Source: Methylocystis heyeri
GTDB taxonomy: Bacteria; Pseudomonadota; Alphaproteobacteria; Rhizobiales; Beijerinckiaceae
NCBI RefSeq assembly: GCF_004802635.2
Contig: NZ_CP046052.1
Span: 4,146,001-4,210,000, forward strand
Length of the DNA: 64,000 nt
Direction: 5' to 3'
The notes under the pieces are model-generated. The model was given only the letters and a program-made list of their open reading frames with translations, had not been told where the DNA came from and made no database searches. A program made the translations under genes and the position numbers. This document shows positions 1 to 12,074 of this stretch, piece by piece; the stretch's first letter is position 1, and each line of letters starts with the position of its first letter.

Positions 1-610
1 GCCACAGCAGGCCGGATTTCATCACATTGGCCTTCTCGGAGGAGGTCACCCGGTTGCCGCGCTTGCGCGCCAACTCGAAGGCCACCCGACCGATGCGCTC
101 GATCTCATAGGTCTCATAGACCTGCGTGTCGACGGCGCGCTTCTGGCCGTTGCCGAGATCGGTGATTTCCTTGGGCTCGCCGAAATAGACGCCGCCGGTG
201 AGCTCGCGCACGATCATGATGTCGAGCCCTTTCACGAGGTCGGGCTTCAGCGAGGAAGCCTCGGCCAGGGCCGGGTAGCAGATCGCCGGGCGCAGATTTG
301 CAAACAGCGCGAGATCCTTGCGCAGGCGGAGCAGGCCGGCTTCGGGCCGCACGTCATAGGGGACGCCGTCCCATTTCGGCCCGCCGACGGCGGCGAGCAG
401 CACGGCGTCCGCCTCCTGCGCGAGCTTCATGTCCTCTTCGCTGATCGCGACGCCGTGGGCGTCATAGGCCGCGCCGCCGACGAGCCCCGTCTCGGTCTCG
501 AAACTCGCGACGCCCGCTTCGCCCAGAAAATCGAGGATCTTTTCGGCTTCCGCCGTGATTTCGGGACCGATTCCGTCGCCGGGCAAGAGCAGGAGCTTGT
601 AGACAGCCAT
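1..610 (-). CDS. leuB: 3-isopropylmalate dehydrogenase, N-terminal part (runs off the left edge)
   Basis: Translating the minus strand from the ATG at 610 gives a protein beginning MAVYKLLLLPGDGIGPEI, the NAD-binding start of the isopropylmalate/isocitrate dehydrogenase family. It continues with LLAAVGGPKWD, the LRLRKDLALFANLRP substrate-binding stretch (the arginines that contact isopropylmalate) and IVRELTGGVYFGEP. This is the leucine-pathway enzyme that oxidises and decarboxylates 3-isopropylmalate in the cytoplasm. About 203 of the usual ~370 residues are inside the window; the reading frame is open to base 1, so the rest lies to the left. The RELTGGVYFGEP block separates it from isocitrate dehydrogenase. 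It is transcribed away from the gene at 883. Confidence 0.95.
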   Translation of the reverse strand, partial: MAVYKLLLLPGDGIGPEITAEAEKILDFLGEAGVASFETETGLVGGAAYDAHGVAISEEDMKLAQEADAVLLAAVGGPKWDGVPYDVRPEAGLLRLRKDLALFANLRPAICYPALAEASSLKPDLVKGLDIMIVRELTGGVYFGEPKEITDLGNGQKRAVDTQVYETYEIERIGRVAFELARKRGNRVTSSEKANVMKSGLLW

Positions 611-882
611 GATTCCTCTCGTTCTTTTGCGTTATGCTGGTCTTTCCGCCTGGCGTTCCGGGCGCGTCGCCGCGTCAATAAGGCGCGTCCGCCGCCGACG
701 CAACCTCGGGGCGAAGCGTCGACGCGGCCGATGCGACAATTGGTCCGTTATTGCGGCCTTGCGATTGACCGGTGAGCCGTGCAGCTTTCAAACTGCAGCA
801 AAAGGCGGGAGACAACCATCCGGCGGCGAGTTTCGACGCCGGCAAGGCAAAGAGCCGTTGCGCAAATGCAGGAGACGCACTG

Positions 883-1365
883 ATGGGTAAATTGAGGTTT
901 TTGGCGCTCGCGGCCTTCGCCGCGGCTCTCGCGGCGAGCGCGCCGGCCAAGGCGTTTTGCCTTTTGAACTGCGAGCCGGGCCCGGAACAGGCGAAAAAGG
1001 TTTTCGAGAACATCATCCGCGAGAAATTCGACCCCGACGCCAAAATCGTCGATTTCAAGGTCGATCGCTTCTGGCGGCTCGATGTCGAGGGCGCCGGCCA
1101 TGCGGGCGTCGAGTTCTATTTCAACGCCAAAGTAGAATTCCCCAAGGGCGCCAATCTCCAGTGCAAGCCGACCGAAGGCCCGAACGGAGCCAAGACCGTC
1201 GCGCCCGGCTGCTCCGACAGCACCTATTATTCGACCACCGTCCAGAACCAGATGGTCAAGGACAAGCAGTATATCGAGCCGGGCAAGGTAGTGGATTTCA
1301 GGGATGAAACCCGCTTCGACGAGCGCCCCGGCGGCTGGAAGGGCCAGGACGGCAAGCTGTACTGA
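883..1365 (+). CDS. small exported protein of unknown function
   Basis: A 160-residue protein with a clear signal peptide (MGKLRFLALAAFAAALAASAPAKA) followed by a Cys-containing mature start (FCLLNC). The ATG at 883 is chosen because AGGAGA lies 8 bases upstream and the signal peptide begins there; the frame is open 37 codons further upstream but without a signal. The mature part has alternating hydrophobic residues (VEFYFNAKVEFPKG) and two more cysteines, suggesting a small beta-rich periplasmic domain. It resembles the lipoprotein at 52647-53048 in order of motifs: AK-V-(R/E)N near the start, I-V-F-K, a (V/Y)EF/YWY block, FP-G, and a GW...D-K-Y ending. No function is recognised. Confidence 0.8.
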   Translation: MGKLRFLALAAFAAALAASAPAKAFCLLNCEPGPEQAKKVFENIIREKFDPDAKIVDFKVDRFWRLDVEGAGHAGVEFYFNAKVEFPKGANLQCKPTEGPNGAKTVAPGCSDSTYYSTTVQNQMVKDKQYIEPGKVVDFRDETRFDERPGGWKGQDGKLY

Positions 1366-1374
1366 CGCGCTTTA

Positions 1375-1402
1375 GCGGCGGATCGCCGGAACGATCCGCC
1401 GC
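1375..1402 (+). terminator. perfect 10-bp hairpin after the gene at 883
   Basis: GCGGCGGATC (1375-1384) and GATCCGCCGC (1393-1402) are exact reverse complements around an 8-base loop, 9 bases after the stop codon at 1365. No T-tract follows, so it may be a weak intrinsic terminator or an mRNA 3'-end stabiliser. The rest of the gap to secG holds nothing recognised. Confidence 0.55.
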
Positions 1403-1650
1403 CGGGAAGCGCGTCCGGCTCGGCAGGGCGAATTGGGGCCGGGAGCCCCTTTGCGAGGCTGATTCTTTCGTGTAGAAGGCCACGCAATCAACAATTGCGT
1501 CGAGCGCTAGAGAGCGCATTCGCGCGGAAGTTCAAAAAACCTCTGCCGCGGGATACGCTCCAACTCAACTATCCGGCGCGGTTTGCCCGTCGCCCGCAGG
1601 ACGCGGGACGCGGGCGAAGCGCGCTGGTTCCGCCGGGAAGGGATTCTTCA

Positions 1651-2367
1651 ATGCAGCATGTGATCATCGCGATCCACCTCATGGTGGTGATAGCGCTCGT
1701 GGCGCTCGTGCTGTATCAGAAGTCCGAGGGCAGCGCGCTCGGCCTGAGCCAAAGCGGCCTCTTCAGCGGCCGGGGCCAGGCCAACGCCCTGACGCGCGCC
1801 ACCGCAATTCTCGGCACCATCTTCTTTCTGACCAGCATCGCCCTGACCGTGCTGCCGGCGTGGGAACGTCGCGCTGCGGGCGGCGAGGACTGGACCTCGG
1901 CGGTCGACCAGGGCAAGCTGGAAGTCAAGGAAATCAAGCCGGCTCCCGGCGCCGCCGCTCCCGAAGCCGGCAAGGAGAAGGCCGGGGAAGAGGACAAGGG
2001 CAGCATCTTCGATCAGTTGAAGCGCGCCCAGCAGAAGCGCCAGGCCGCGCCGCAAGCGCCGGCGGCTCCTGCGGCAGAGGCTCCGGCTGCCGCCCCGCCG
2101 GCCGCCGCTCCCGCCCAGCCCGAGACGCCCGCAAGCGACAAGCCGGCGCTGCGCCCGACCACCACCGAGGAGCCGTCCACGGCGCCCAAATCCGAAGCCG
2201 CTCCGCAGGCTCCCGCCGCCGCCGCTCCGGAAGCGAAGCCCGCCGATCAGCAATCGGCCGCTCCGGCGGCGGACGCCGCCAAGCCGGCCGCCCCGGCGAA
2301 CGATTCCGATAAGCAGAAACCCGCTCCCGTCGCGCCGCCGGTCACATGGACGGCGCCGACGAAGTGA
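1651..2367 (+). CDS. secG: protein translocase subunit SecG with long Ala/Pro tail
   Basis: SecG is the small membrane subunit of the SecYEG protein-export channel. The N-terminal ~75 residues show the family pattern: a first membrane helix (HLMVVIALVALVLYQKSEG), the conserved cytoplasmic loop with LGLSQSGLFSGRG, and a second helix (AILGTIFFLTSIALTVLP). The ATG at 1651 begins the first helix directly; the open frame extends 52 codons upstream without SecG similarity. Unlike enterobacterial SecG (~110 residues) this one is 238 residues long because of a C-terminal Ala/Pro/Glu-rich low-complexity tail, as is common in alphaproteobacteria. pyrG follows in the same direction after 89 bases, an order often seen in this class. 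Confidence 0.93.
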   Translation: MQHVIIAIHLMVVIALVALVLYQKSEGSALGLSQSGLFSGRGQANALTRATAILGTIFFLTSIALTVLPAWERRAAGGEDWTSAVDQGKLEVKEIKPAPGAAAPEAGKEKAGEEDKGSIFDQLKRAQQKRQAAPQAPAAPAAEAPAAAPPAAAPAQPETPASDKPALRPTTTEEPSTAPKSEAAPQAPAAAAPEAKPADQQSAAPAADAAKPAAPANDSDKQKPAPVAPPVTWTAPTK

Positions 2368-2444
2368 TCCGCCCTTCGGGCGTGCGCAGATTAATCCGGG
2401 CAAAGGCGAAAAAGCCGCTACCCGAATCGTGTTTTTGGCGTTAG

Positions 2445-4085
<1,641 letters not shown>

Positions 4086-4223
4086 TCCTCGCGGGCGCTC
4101 AAGCGGAAGAAATGGGCTCGGGCGAACCGAGCCCTAAAAAGCAACGCTTGCGCCGTTTCCAACGGCCTTATCCTGGCCTGCAGGGGGCATTCGAGAGGTT
4201 TTCTGCGACTGCTCCTCTGCCCA

Positions 4224-4333
4224 TCCGTCGAGACGCCCGCTGCGCGGGCTCCTCAAGATGAAGGCGCGGTGCGCTTTTTGATTCCTGCGGCCCCTCGCCC
4301 TGAGGAGCGCCGGTAGGGCGCGTCTCGAAGGGC
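4224..4333. repeat. REP-like palindromic intergenic element, copy A
   Basis: The left arm (4224-4263, containing TCGAGACGCCCGCTGCGCGG and a CTCAAGATGAAGG end) and the right arm (4294-4332, CCTGAGGAGCGCCGGTAGGG then CGTCTCGAAGGG) are imperfect reverse complements separated by about 30 bases. The same two motifs recur at 10049-10128 and 49991-50105, always between genes. The arrangement can form a long bipartite stem. It fills the 328-base gap between pyrG and murJ, which are convergent, so it may also act in transcription termination. Confidence 0.75.
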
Positions 4334-4385
4334 GGCAGAGCGGAACGCTTCACACGATCGTCGTTCGGACCGAAGCGCGTGCGCC

Positions 4386-4416
4386 GCCGGTATCCGTTTC
4401 ACCCGAAAACATTCTA
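4386..4416. repeat. possible degenerate end of the second repeat family
   Basis: CCGGTATCC, then TTTC-CCCGAAAACATTCTA, resembles the end of the repeat at 50798-50823 (CCGGTATCC, then CTTCGCTCGAAAACACTCTA). In both places the terminal CTA supplies, on the minus strand, the TAG stop codon of the adjacent gene: murJ here and pheA there. The match is short and could be coincidental. Confidence 0.35.
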
Positions 4417-5982
4417 TCGCGCACCCGCCCGCGCTTTCGCCGGCCGCGCTTTGCCTCTGCGCAGGCCGGAGAGCTTCACCCCCATCAACCCCAGCGCTAC
4501 GACCAGAACGCAGCCATAGACCAGCGCGCCATAGCCCCCGAGCGCGGTCAGCGCTACGAGATTGGCCAGCACGCCGAAATGGGCGCCGATCGCCAGGGCC
4601 GGCTTCAGGCCAAACAGAGCGACCGCCCCCAGCGACAGCGAGGCTACCGCGGTCGCCGCCAGCACTTTGCCGAACAGAGCGTCGAAACGCAGCGCGCCGC
4701 GCGACAAGGAGAGGCCGACCAGCGCGGACAGGTTGATCCAAAGACCGATCGAGGTCGCGGTGGCGAGGCCCACTGCGCCGAGCGGGCGAAACAGCGCGAC
4801 CTTGAGCGCCACATTGGCCGCGAGCGCGCAGAGGGCGATGATCATGGGAGTCTTGGTGTCGCCGCGCGCCTGGAAGCTGGCCCTGGCGGAGGCGACCAGA
4901 ACCAGAGCGAACAGGCCGGCGGCATAGGCCGACAGCACGTCGGCGGAAGCATAGACGTCGGCGATCCCGAACTTGCCGCGCATGAAGGCGGCCGCGACGA
5001 TCAGTTCCGGCAGGGTGAGGAAAGCGACGACGAAAGGCGCCGCTGCGGCGACGGTGAGCGCCATGGCGCGGTTCTGGGCTTCGAGCGCTCCGGCTTCGTC
5101 GTCAGCCGCGATGCGCCGGCTCATTTCGGGCAGCAGGACGGTGCCCGCCGCCACGCCGATGAGGCCGTTCGGCAGCTGATAGAGCCGCTCGGCGTAGGCA
5201 ATCGCGGACACCCCGCCGTCGGGCAGCATCGAGGAAAGAATCGTGTCGGCGAAAACCGCGATCTGGGGGCTGGCCGAGCCGATCACCGCCGGGCCGAGCA
5301 TGAAGAGAAAATCCTTCACCCGGGACCAGCGCACCCGCGCAAAGCTCTCCAGCAGACCATGCCTCTGCGCGGACCACATCAGAAGGCCGAGCTGCATGGC
5401 GCCGGAGACGACGAAGCCCCAGCTCGCCGCGATCCCGGCGTTGGGGAACAGGAACGCGAGAAGAAGCGCCGCGATCACGCAGAGGTTCATCAGGACCGGG
5501 GCGAAGGCGGGAAGCGCGAAATAGCCGTGCGTGTTCAGCGTGCCCTGGTGCAGCGTGAACAGCACCATGAACATCAGATAGGGAAAGGTGATTCGCGTCA
5601 GCTCGATGGTAAGCGCGAATTTTTCCGGCCGGTCGCTCAGCCCCGGCGCGACGACGGCGACGAACTGCGGGGTGAAAATCCAGGCCAGCGCCAGGACGGC
5701 GAGCTGTGAGACGATGATCAGCGTGAAGATCTGCGAGGCGAAATTCTTGGCGCTCGCGGCGCCTTCCCGCTCCAGCGCCCTGGAGTAGCAGGGGATATAG
5801 GCGGCGTTGAACGCTCCCTCCCCAAAAATGTTGCGGAAGCTGCTCGGCAGGCGCTGGGCTATGTTGAACGCGTCGGAAACCTCGCCGGCGCCCATGACCG
5901 CCGCCTGCACGGCCGCGCTCAAAAAGCCGCTCACCCGCGAGAGCAGGGTGAAGCCTCCGACCGAGAGCAGGTTGCGAATCAT
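4414..5982 (-). CDS. murJ: lipid II flippase MurJ (MviN family)
   Basis: A 522-residue polytopic protein of the MurJ/MviN family, which moves lipid-linked peptidoglycan precursors across the inner membrane. The start MIRNLLSVGGFTLLSRVSGF and the following DAFNIAQRLPSSFRNIFGEGAFNAAYIPCYSR are family signatures, including the conserved arginines of the central cavity. About fourteen hydrophobic segments can be traced along the length, and the C-terminus is short and basic (RRGKARPAKARAG). The ATG at 5982 fits the family start exactly. It ends with TAG at 4414-4416, which coincides with a short repeat-like motif. The GT2 gene upstream on the same strand is 24 bases away, so the two may be co-transcribed. 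Confidence 0.96.
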   Translation of the reverse strand: MIRNLLSVGGFTLLSRVSGFLSAAVQAAVMGAGEVSDAFNIAQRLPSSFRNIFGEGAFNAAYIPCYSRALEREGAASAKNFASQIFTLIIVSQLAVLALAWIFTPQFVAVVAPGLSDRPEKFALTIELTRITFPYLMFMVLFTLHQGTLNTHGYFALPAFAPVLMNLCVIAALLLAFLFPNAGIAASWGFVVSGAMQLGLLMWSAQRHGLLESFARVRWSRVKDFLFMLGPAVIGSASPQIAVFADTILSSMLPDGGVSAIAYAERLYQLPNGLIGVAAGTVLLPEMSRRIAADDEAGALEAQNRAMALTVAAAAPFVVAFLTLPELIVAAAFMRGKFGIADVYASADVLSAYAAGLFALVLVASARASFQARGDTKTPMIIALCALAANVALKVALFRPLGAVGLATATSIGLWINLSALVGLSLSRGALRFDALFGKVLAATAVASLSLGAVALFGLKPALAIGAHFGVLANLVALTALGGYGALVYGCVLVVALGLMGVKLSGLRRGKARPAKARAGAR

Positions 5983-6006
5983 TCTCCTGGTCTTAACAAG
6001 CTGGCG

Positions 6007-6960
6007 TTAACTCTTTGCTTTCTCGCCGCCGATCCTCTCGGCGACGAGATAGAGCGGGCGGCCTTTCACCTCGGCGAAGATGCGGGCGATATATTCGCCG
6101 AGCACGCCGAGCGAGAGCAACTGGACCCCGGAGAAGAAGGCGATCGAGACGATCAGCGAGGCGTAGCCCGGCACGTCGACGCCGAGAATCATGGTTTTGA
6201 CGAAGAACCAGGCGGCCATGGCGAGCGCGAATCCGGAAATCAGAATCCCGGCATAGGCCCACATCTTCAGCGGGATCGACGAGAAGGACATCAGCCCGTC
6301 GAGGGCGAAGCGCGCGAGCCTCGTAAAATTGAAGGTGGAGACGCCGAAAGCGCGCTCCTCCACCGTGAAAGGCACGCCGATGGTCTTGAAGCCGATCCAG
6401 GCGAACAGGCCCTTGTTGAAGCGGGCCTTTTCGCGCATCTGCAGCAGGGCGTCGACCGCTTGCCGGTCGAGCAGCCTGAAATCGCCGGCGCCCTCGGGCA
6501 AAGCGACGTCGCCGAAATGGTCGATGATGCGGTAGAACACCCGCGTCAGCGCCACGCGCAGCCTCGGGTCGGTGGCGCGGTCCAGCCTCTCGCCATAGAT
6601 GTTCTTATATCCGTCGCGCCATTTTTCGACGAGTTGCGGGATCACTTCGGGCGGATGCTGCAGATCGGCGTCCATGATGACGACCGCCGCGCCGCGCGCT
6701 TGATCCAGTCCCGCCGCGATCGCTATTTCCTTGCCGAAGTTGCGGCTGAAGGAGATTGCGCAGATGCGCGGGTCGAAGGCGTTGAGCTCCCGCAATATCT
6801 CCAGGGTCTCGTCCCGCGAGCCGTCGTCCACGAAGACGACCTCGAAAGGCGCGCCGAGGTCTTCCATGACGGGGATCAGCCTTCCGACCAGTGGCCGCAG
6901 ATTGCGCGCCTCGTTGTAGCCCGGCACGACGATCGAAATTTCCGGAAGATATTGGGTCAT
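6007..6960 (-). CDS. GT2 glycosyltransferase with two C-terminal membrane helices (DPM1/GtrB/ArnC type)
   Basis: A 317-residue family 2 glycosyltransferase. Residues 1-220 form the GT-A fold: ISIVVPGYNEARNL at the start, FVDDGSRDET and the VVIMDADLQHPPEV motif (the DXD-type metal/nucleotide site). Two C-terminal helices follow (MWAYAGILISGFALAMAAWF and an LIVSIAFFSGVQLLSLGVLG segment), then GEYIARIFAEVKGRPLY, typical of polyprenyl-phosphate glycosyltransferases such as GtrB, ArnC and bacterial Dpm1 homologues. The likely product is a polyprenyl-phosphate-sugar donor for envelope glycans; the sugar cannot be read from sequence. The ATG at 6960 (GGAAGAA upstream) is preferred to an upstream TTG at 6990. 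Confidence 0.9.
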   Translation of the reverse strand: MTQYLPEISIVVPGYNEARNLRPLVGRLIPVMEDLGAPFEVVFVDDGSRDETLEILRELNAFDPRICAISFSRNFGKEIAIAAGLDQARGAAVVIMDADLQHPPEVIPQLVEKWRDGYKNIYGERLDRATDPRLRVALTRVFYRIIDHFGDVALPEGAGDFRLLDRQAVDALLQMREKARFNKGLFAWIGFKTIGVPFTVEERAFGVSTFNFTRLARFALDGLMSFSSIPLKMWAYAGILISGFALAMAAWFFVKTMILGVDVPGYASLIVSIAFFSGVQLLSLGVLGEYIARIFAEVKGRPLYLVAERIGGEKAKS

Positions 6961-7012
6961 GGATGTTCTTCCACCACGAATTTGCGGCAAAGTGTAGGGG
7001 CAATGCCCGCCT

Positions 7013-7920
7013 TCAGCGAAGTCCCGTCATCGCTCGGACTTCCGCCGGCGCGGCGCCTTCGGCCCGCAGGTCGCGCAAGGTCCGCGACATGCGGCTTTTG
7101 GAGAGCTTGTCCCCTTCTGTGTCCCGCAGCAGCCGATGGTGCCGGTAATCGGGCACGGGGAGGCCGAGCAGATGCTGCAGCAGCCGATGCAGCCCGGTCG
7201 CGTGAAAAAGATCTTCGCCGCGCACGACGTCGGTCACGCCCTGCAGCGCGTCGTCGACCACGACGGCGAGATGATAGCTCGCGGGCGTGTCCTTGCGGGC
7301 GAGAACCACATCGCCCCAGCGCTCGGGCTGCGCCGGGATCGCACCGGCGCCGAACTCGTTCCATGTCAGGTTGGCCGGCGCGAGCTTGAGCGCCGCGCCC
7401 ATATCGAGCCGCAGCGCGACGCCTCCCTTCGACAATATCTCCCGGGCCGGACTGCGCTCCTTTGCGCGGCATGTGCCAGGGTAGAGCAGGGCGCCGTCGG
7501 GATCGGGCGGCTGGTCATTGGAGTCGTGTCTTATCGTGTTTTCTTCACGCGAACCGGTTCCCACTTCGCTCGAAAACGCTCTGAGCGCATGACGCGCGAT
7601 GTCCCCGCGCGTGCAGTCGCAGGGATAGAGCAGCCCCAGGGCGTCCAGCCGCTCCAGCGCTTCGGCGTAATCGGAAAAATGCTCCGACTGGCGGCGGACC
7701 GGGCGCTCCCAGTCCAAGCCCAGCCAGGCCAGATCCTCATAGATCGCCGCCTCATATTCAGGCTTGGAGCGGGCGCGGTCGATGTCCTCGATCCGCAGCA
7801 GAAAGCGCCCGCCGCCTTCGCGCGCGAGATTGAAATTCATCAGCGCCGAAAAGGCGTGGCCGAGATGCAAATAACCATTCGGCGAAGGCGCAAAGCGAAA
7901 AACCCGGCGCGAAGGCGCGC

Positions 7921-7924
<4 letters not shown>
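7013..7924 (-). CDS. gluQ: glutamyl-Q tRNA(Asp) synthetase with an in-frame repeat insertion
   Basis: GluQ is a truncated glutamyl-tRNA synthetase homologue that glutamylates the queuosine base at the wobble position of tRNA(Asp). The catalytic core is intact: [14 protein letters not shown] (HIGH-type motif, residues 11-24), LRIEDIDR, and [11 protein letters not shown] (KMSKS-type) near the end; there is no anticodon-binding domain. The zinc site (C102, C104, then YPGTC with C152) is present, but the loop between the two cysteine groups carries about 23 extra residues (roughly 115-137) encoded by a dispersed repeat also found at 50768-50823. The GTG start at 7924 overlaps the cmk stop by four bases (GTGA), matching the coupling of aroA to cmk. 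The insertion may or may not reduce activity. Confidence 0.92.
7527..7585. repeat. dispersed palindromic repeat inside gluQ
   Basis: TTATCGTGTTTTCTTCACGC then GAACCGGTTCCCACTTCGCT then CGAAAACGCTCT nearly matches 50768-50823 in the gap between the HIT gene and pheA. On the minus strand both copies read FSSEV(G/D)TGSREENTI. The element length is not a multiple that disturbs the frame of gluQ, so the gene stays open through it. Confidence 0.85.
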
Positions 7925-10128
<2,204 letters not shown>

Positions 10129-10267
10129 CAAGGGACGCTTCTTGTCGAATGGTTCCTTTGCCGGTGGCAAGAGACAAAAGGCGCCAGAAGGATTATGAGC
10201 GCGAGTACAAATGGCGCGCAGTTGATGGGAAGCGGTGCGCCGACCGGACCCGGCGCTGGGAAAAATC

Positions 10268-12070
10268 ATGACCGAGCTGAATTTCAAGGGCAAAGAGTTC
10301 GTCTACAACCATCATCTCGCCGTGCCCTTCCGCCCGCTCGTGCCGCATCCCGAGAAGGGGATCGGGCCGGTCGCGCTCGACGGCAATCTCGTCATTCACG
10401 GAGATAATCTGCACGCCCTCAAGGCCCTGCTGCCGCTCTATGCCGGCAAGGTCGACTGCATTTTCATCGACCCGCCTTACAACACCGGCAATGAGGGTTG
10501 GTGCTACAACGATAATGTCAACGCCCCGATGATCCGGGAATGGCTCGCGTCCAATCCCATCGGTATCGAGGACGGCCTGCGCCACGATAAATGGTGTGCG
10601 ATGATGTGGCCGAGGTTGAGGTTATTGCATGAGTTGCTTTCGGATACTGGTAGCTTCTGGGTTACGCTAGACGATAATGAAATACACCGAGCTCGGATGA
10701 TGCTGGACGGCATTTTCGGAGAATCTAATTTTGTAGCTTGTTGTATTTGGCACAAAAACTATTCCCCTAAACCATCAGCTCAGTTCTTTTCTGACGATCA
10801 CGATTATATCCTGGTATATGCTAAAGATAAACTGACCTGGCGTCCGAACATGCTTGGGCGAACGGAAAGCATGAATGCCAGGTATTCCAATCCAGACAAC
10901 GATCCACGCGGGGCATGGAAGCCTGGAGATCTTTCAGCCAGAAATTATTATAGCGAAGGAACATACTCGATTCGCTGTCCGTCAGGACGGCTTATCGAAG
11001 GGCCACCCGGAGGCAATTACTGGCGGGTAAAAGAGGCCAAGCTTTGGGAAATGAATAGAGATAATCGTATTTGGTGGGGCGAAGACGGAAATAACGTCCC
11101 GTCCATCAAGCGATTTTTATCCGAAGTAAGGGGGCGTGTTCCTCAGACCCTATGGGAATACGACGAGGTCGGACACACACAAGATGCAAAAAAAGAGCTT
11201 ATATCTATATTAAAGCCCGAGAAGGCTGAAGACGTATTTATCACGCCAAAGCCAGTAGCTCTAATATCTAAGGTCCTTGATCTTGCTACCGACGAGAATT
11301 CTGTTGTTTTAGATTCATTTTCTGGCTCAGGCACTACCGCGCACGCCGTGCTTGAAGCTAACAAACGCGACAACGGCAACCGGCGTTTCATCCTTGTCGA
11401 GATGGAGGATTACGCCGACAAACTCACCGCCGAACGGGTCCGCCGCGTCATCGAGGGTTATCCATTCAAGGGCTCGCAGCGGACCGAGCTGTTGCGCGAA
11501 CGCCTCAATTGGAAGGCGATCTCCAATGCCGGCGATCTGGTTCACAAGGTCGAAGCCATCGAAAATCTCCACGGCCATGAATATGACCGCATCAAAAAAG
11601 AAGTAAAAGACGGCGAGCTGATCGTCACCGGTGAAAAGACGGTCGAGGAACGCACAGACGGTCTCGGCGGCGCCTTCACCTATTGCACGCTGGGCGATCC
11701 GGTCGAACTCGACAAGGTGCTGACCGGCGAAACCCTGCCGTCCTATGAGGGGCTCGGCGCCGCGCTGTTCCATATGGCGACCAGTCATGCGCTCGATCCG
11801 GCCAAAGTGCGCGAGGCGGATTTTTACCTCGGCGCGGTCGCGGGTCAGCATGTCTGGCTGATTTACAAGCCCGATCTCGATTGGCTGAAATCGCCGGAGT
11901 CCGCGCTCACGCTCTCCCGCGCCAAAGAGTTCGCAGCGACGGCCCCGGATGCGCGTCATCTGGTCATTGCTCCGGCCCGCTTCGTGAGCCAGAAGATGCT
12001 GGCGGAACAGAATATCCCGGTCGAATTCGTGCCGCTGCCTTTCGCGCTCTACCGGATCGATCGGAGCTGA
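10268..12070 (+). CDS. mod: type III restriction-modification DNA methyltransferase (Mod)
   Basis: A 600-residue beta-class amino-methyltransferase. It shows motif IV DPPYNTG with CIFIDPP before it, and, after a long central region, motif I (VVLDSFSGSGTTAHAVLEAN), which is the permuted order of beta-class enzymes such as type III Mod. The C-terminal part (AGDLVHKVEAIENLHGHEYD and onward) matches the region of Mod that contacts Res. Translation from the ATG at 10268 begins at TELNFKGKEFVYNHH. The central part, about 10610-11345, is visibly AT-richer with A/T-ending codons: bases 11161-11220 have 25 G+C of 60 against 37 of 60 in 11401-11460. That part includes the expected target-recognition domain. 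Res follows after four bases. Confidence 0.93.
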   Translation: MTELNFKGKEFVYNHHLAVPFRPLVPHPEKGIGPVALDGNLVIHGDNLHALKALLPLYAGKVDCIFIDPPYNTGNEGWCYNDNVNAPMIREWLASNPIGIEDGLRHDKWCAMMWPRLRLLHELLSDTGSFWVTLDDNEIHRARMMLDGIFGESNFVACCIWHKNYSPKPSAQFFSDDHDYILVYAKDKLTWRPNMLGRTESMNARYSNPDNDPRGAWKPGDLSARNYYSEGTYSIRCPSGRLIEGPPGGNYWRVKEAKLWEMNRDNRIWWGEDGNNVPSIKRFLSEVRGRVPQTLWEYDEVGHTQDAKKELISILKPEKAEDVFITPKPVALISKVLDLATDENSVVLDSFSGSGTTAHAVLEANKRDNGNRRFILVEMEDYADKLTAERVRRVIEGYPFKGSQRTELLRERLNWKAISNAGDLVHKVEAIENLHGHEYDRIKKEVKDGELIVTGEKTVEERTDGLGGAFTYCTLGDPVELDKVLTGETLPSYEGLGAALFHMATSHALDPAKVREADFYLGAVAGQHVWLIYKPDLDWLKSPESALTLSRAKEFAATAPDARHLVIAPARFVSQKMLAEQNIPVEFVPLPFALYRIDRS

Positions 12071-12074
12071 CGCC

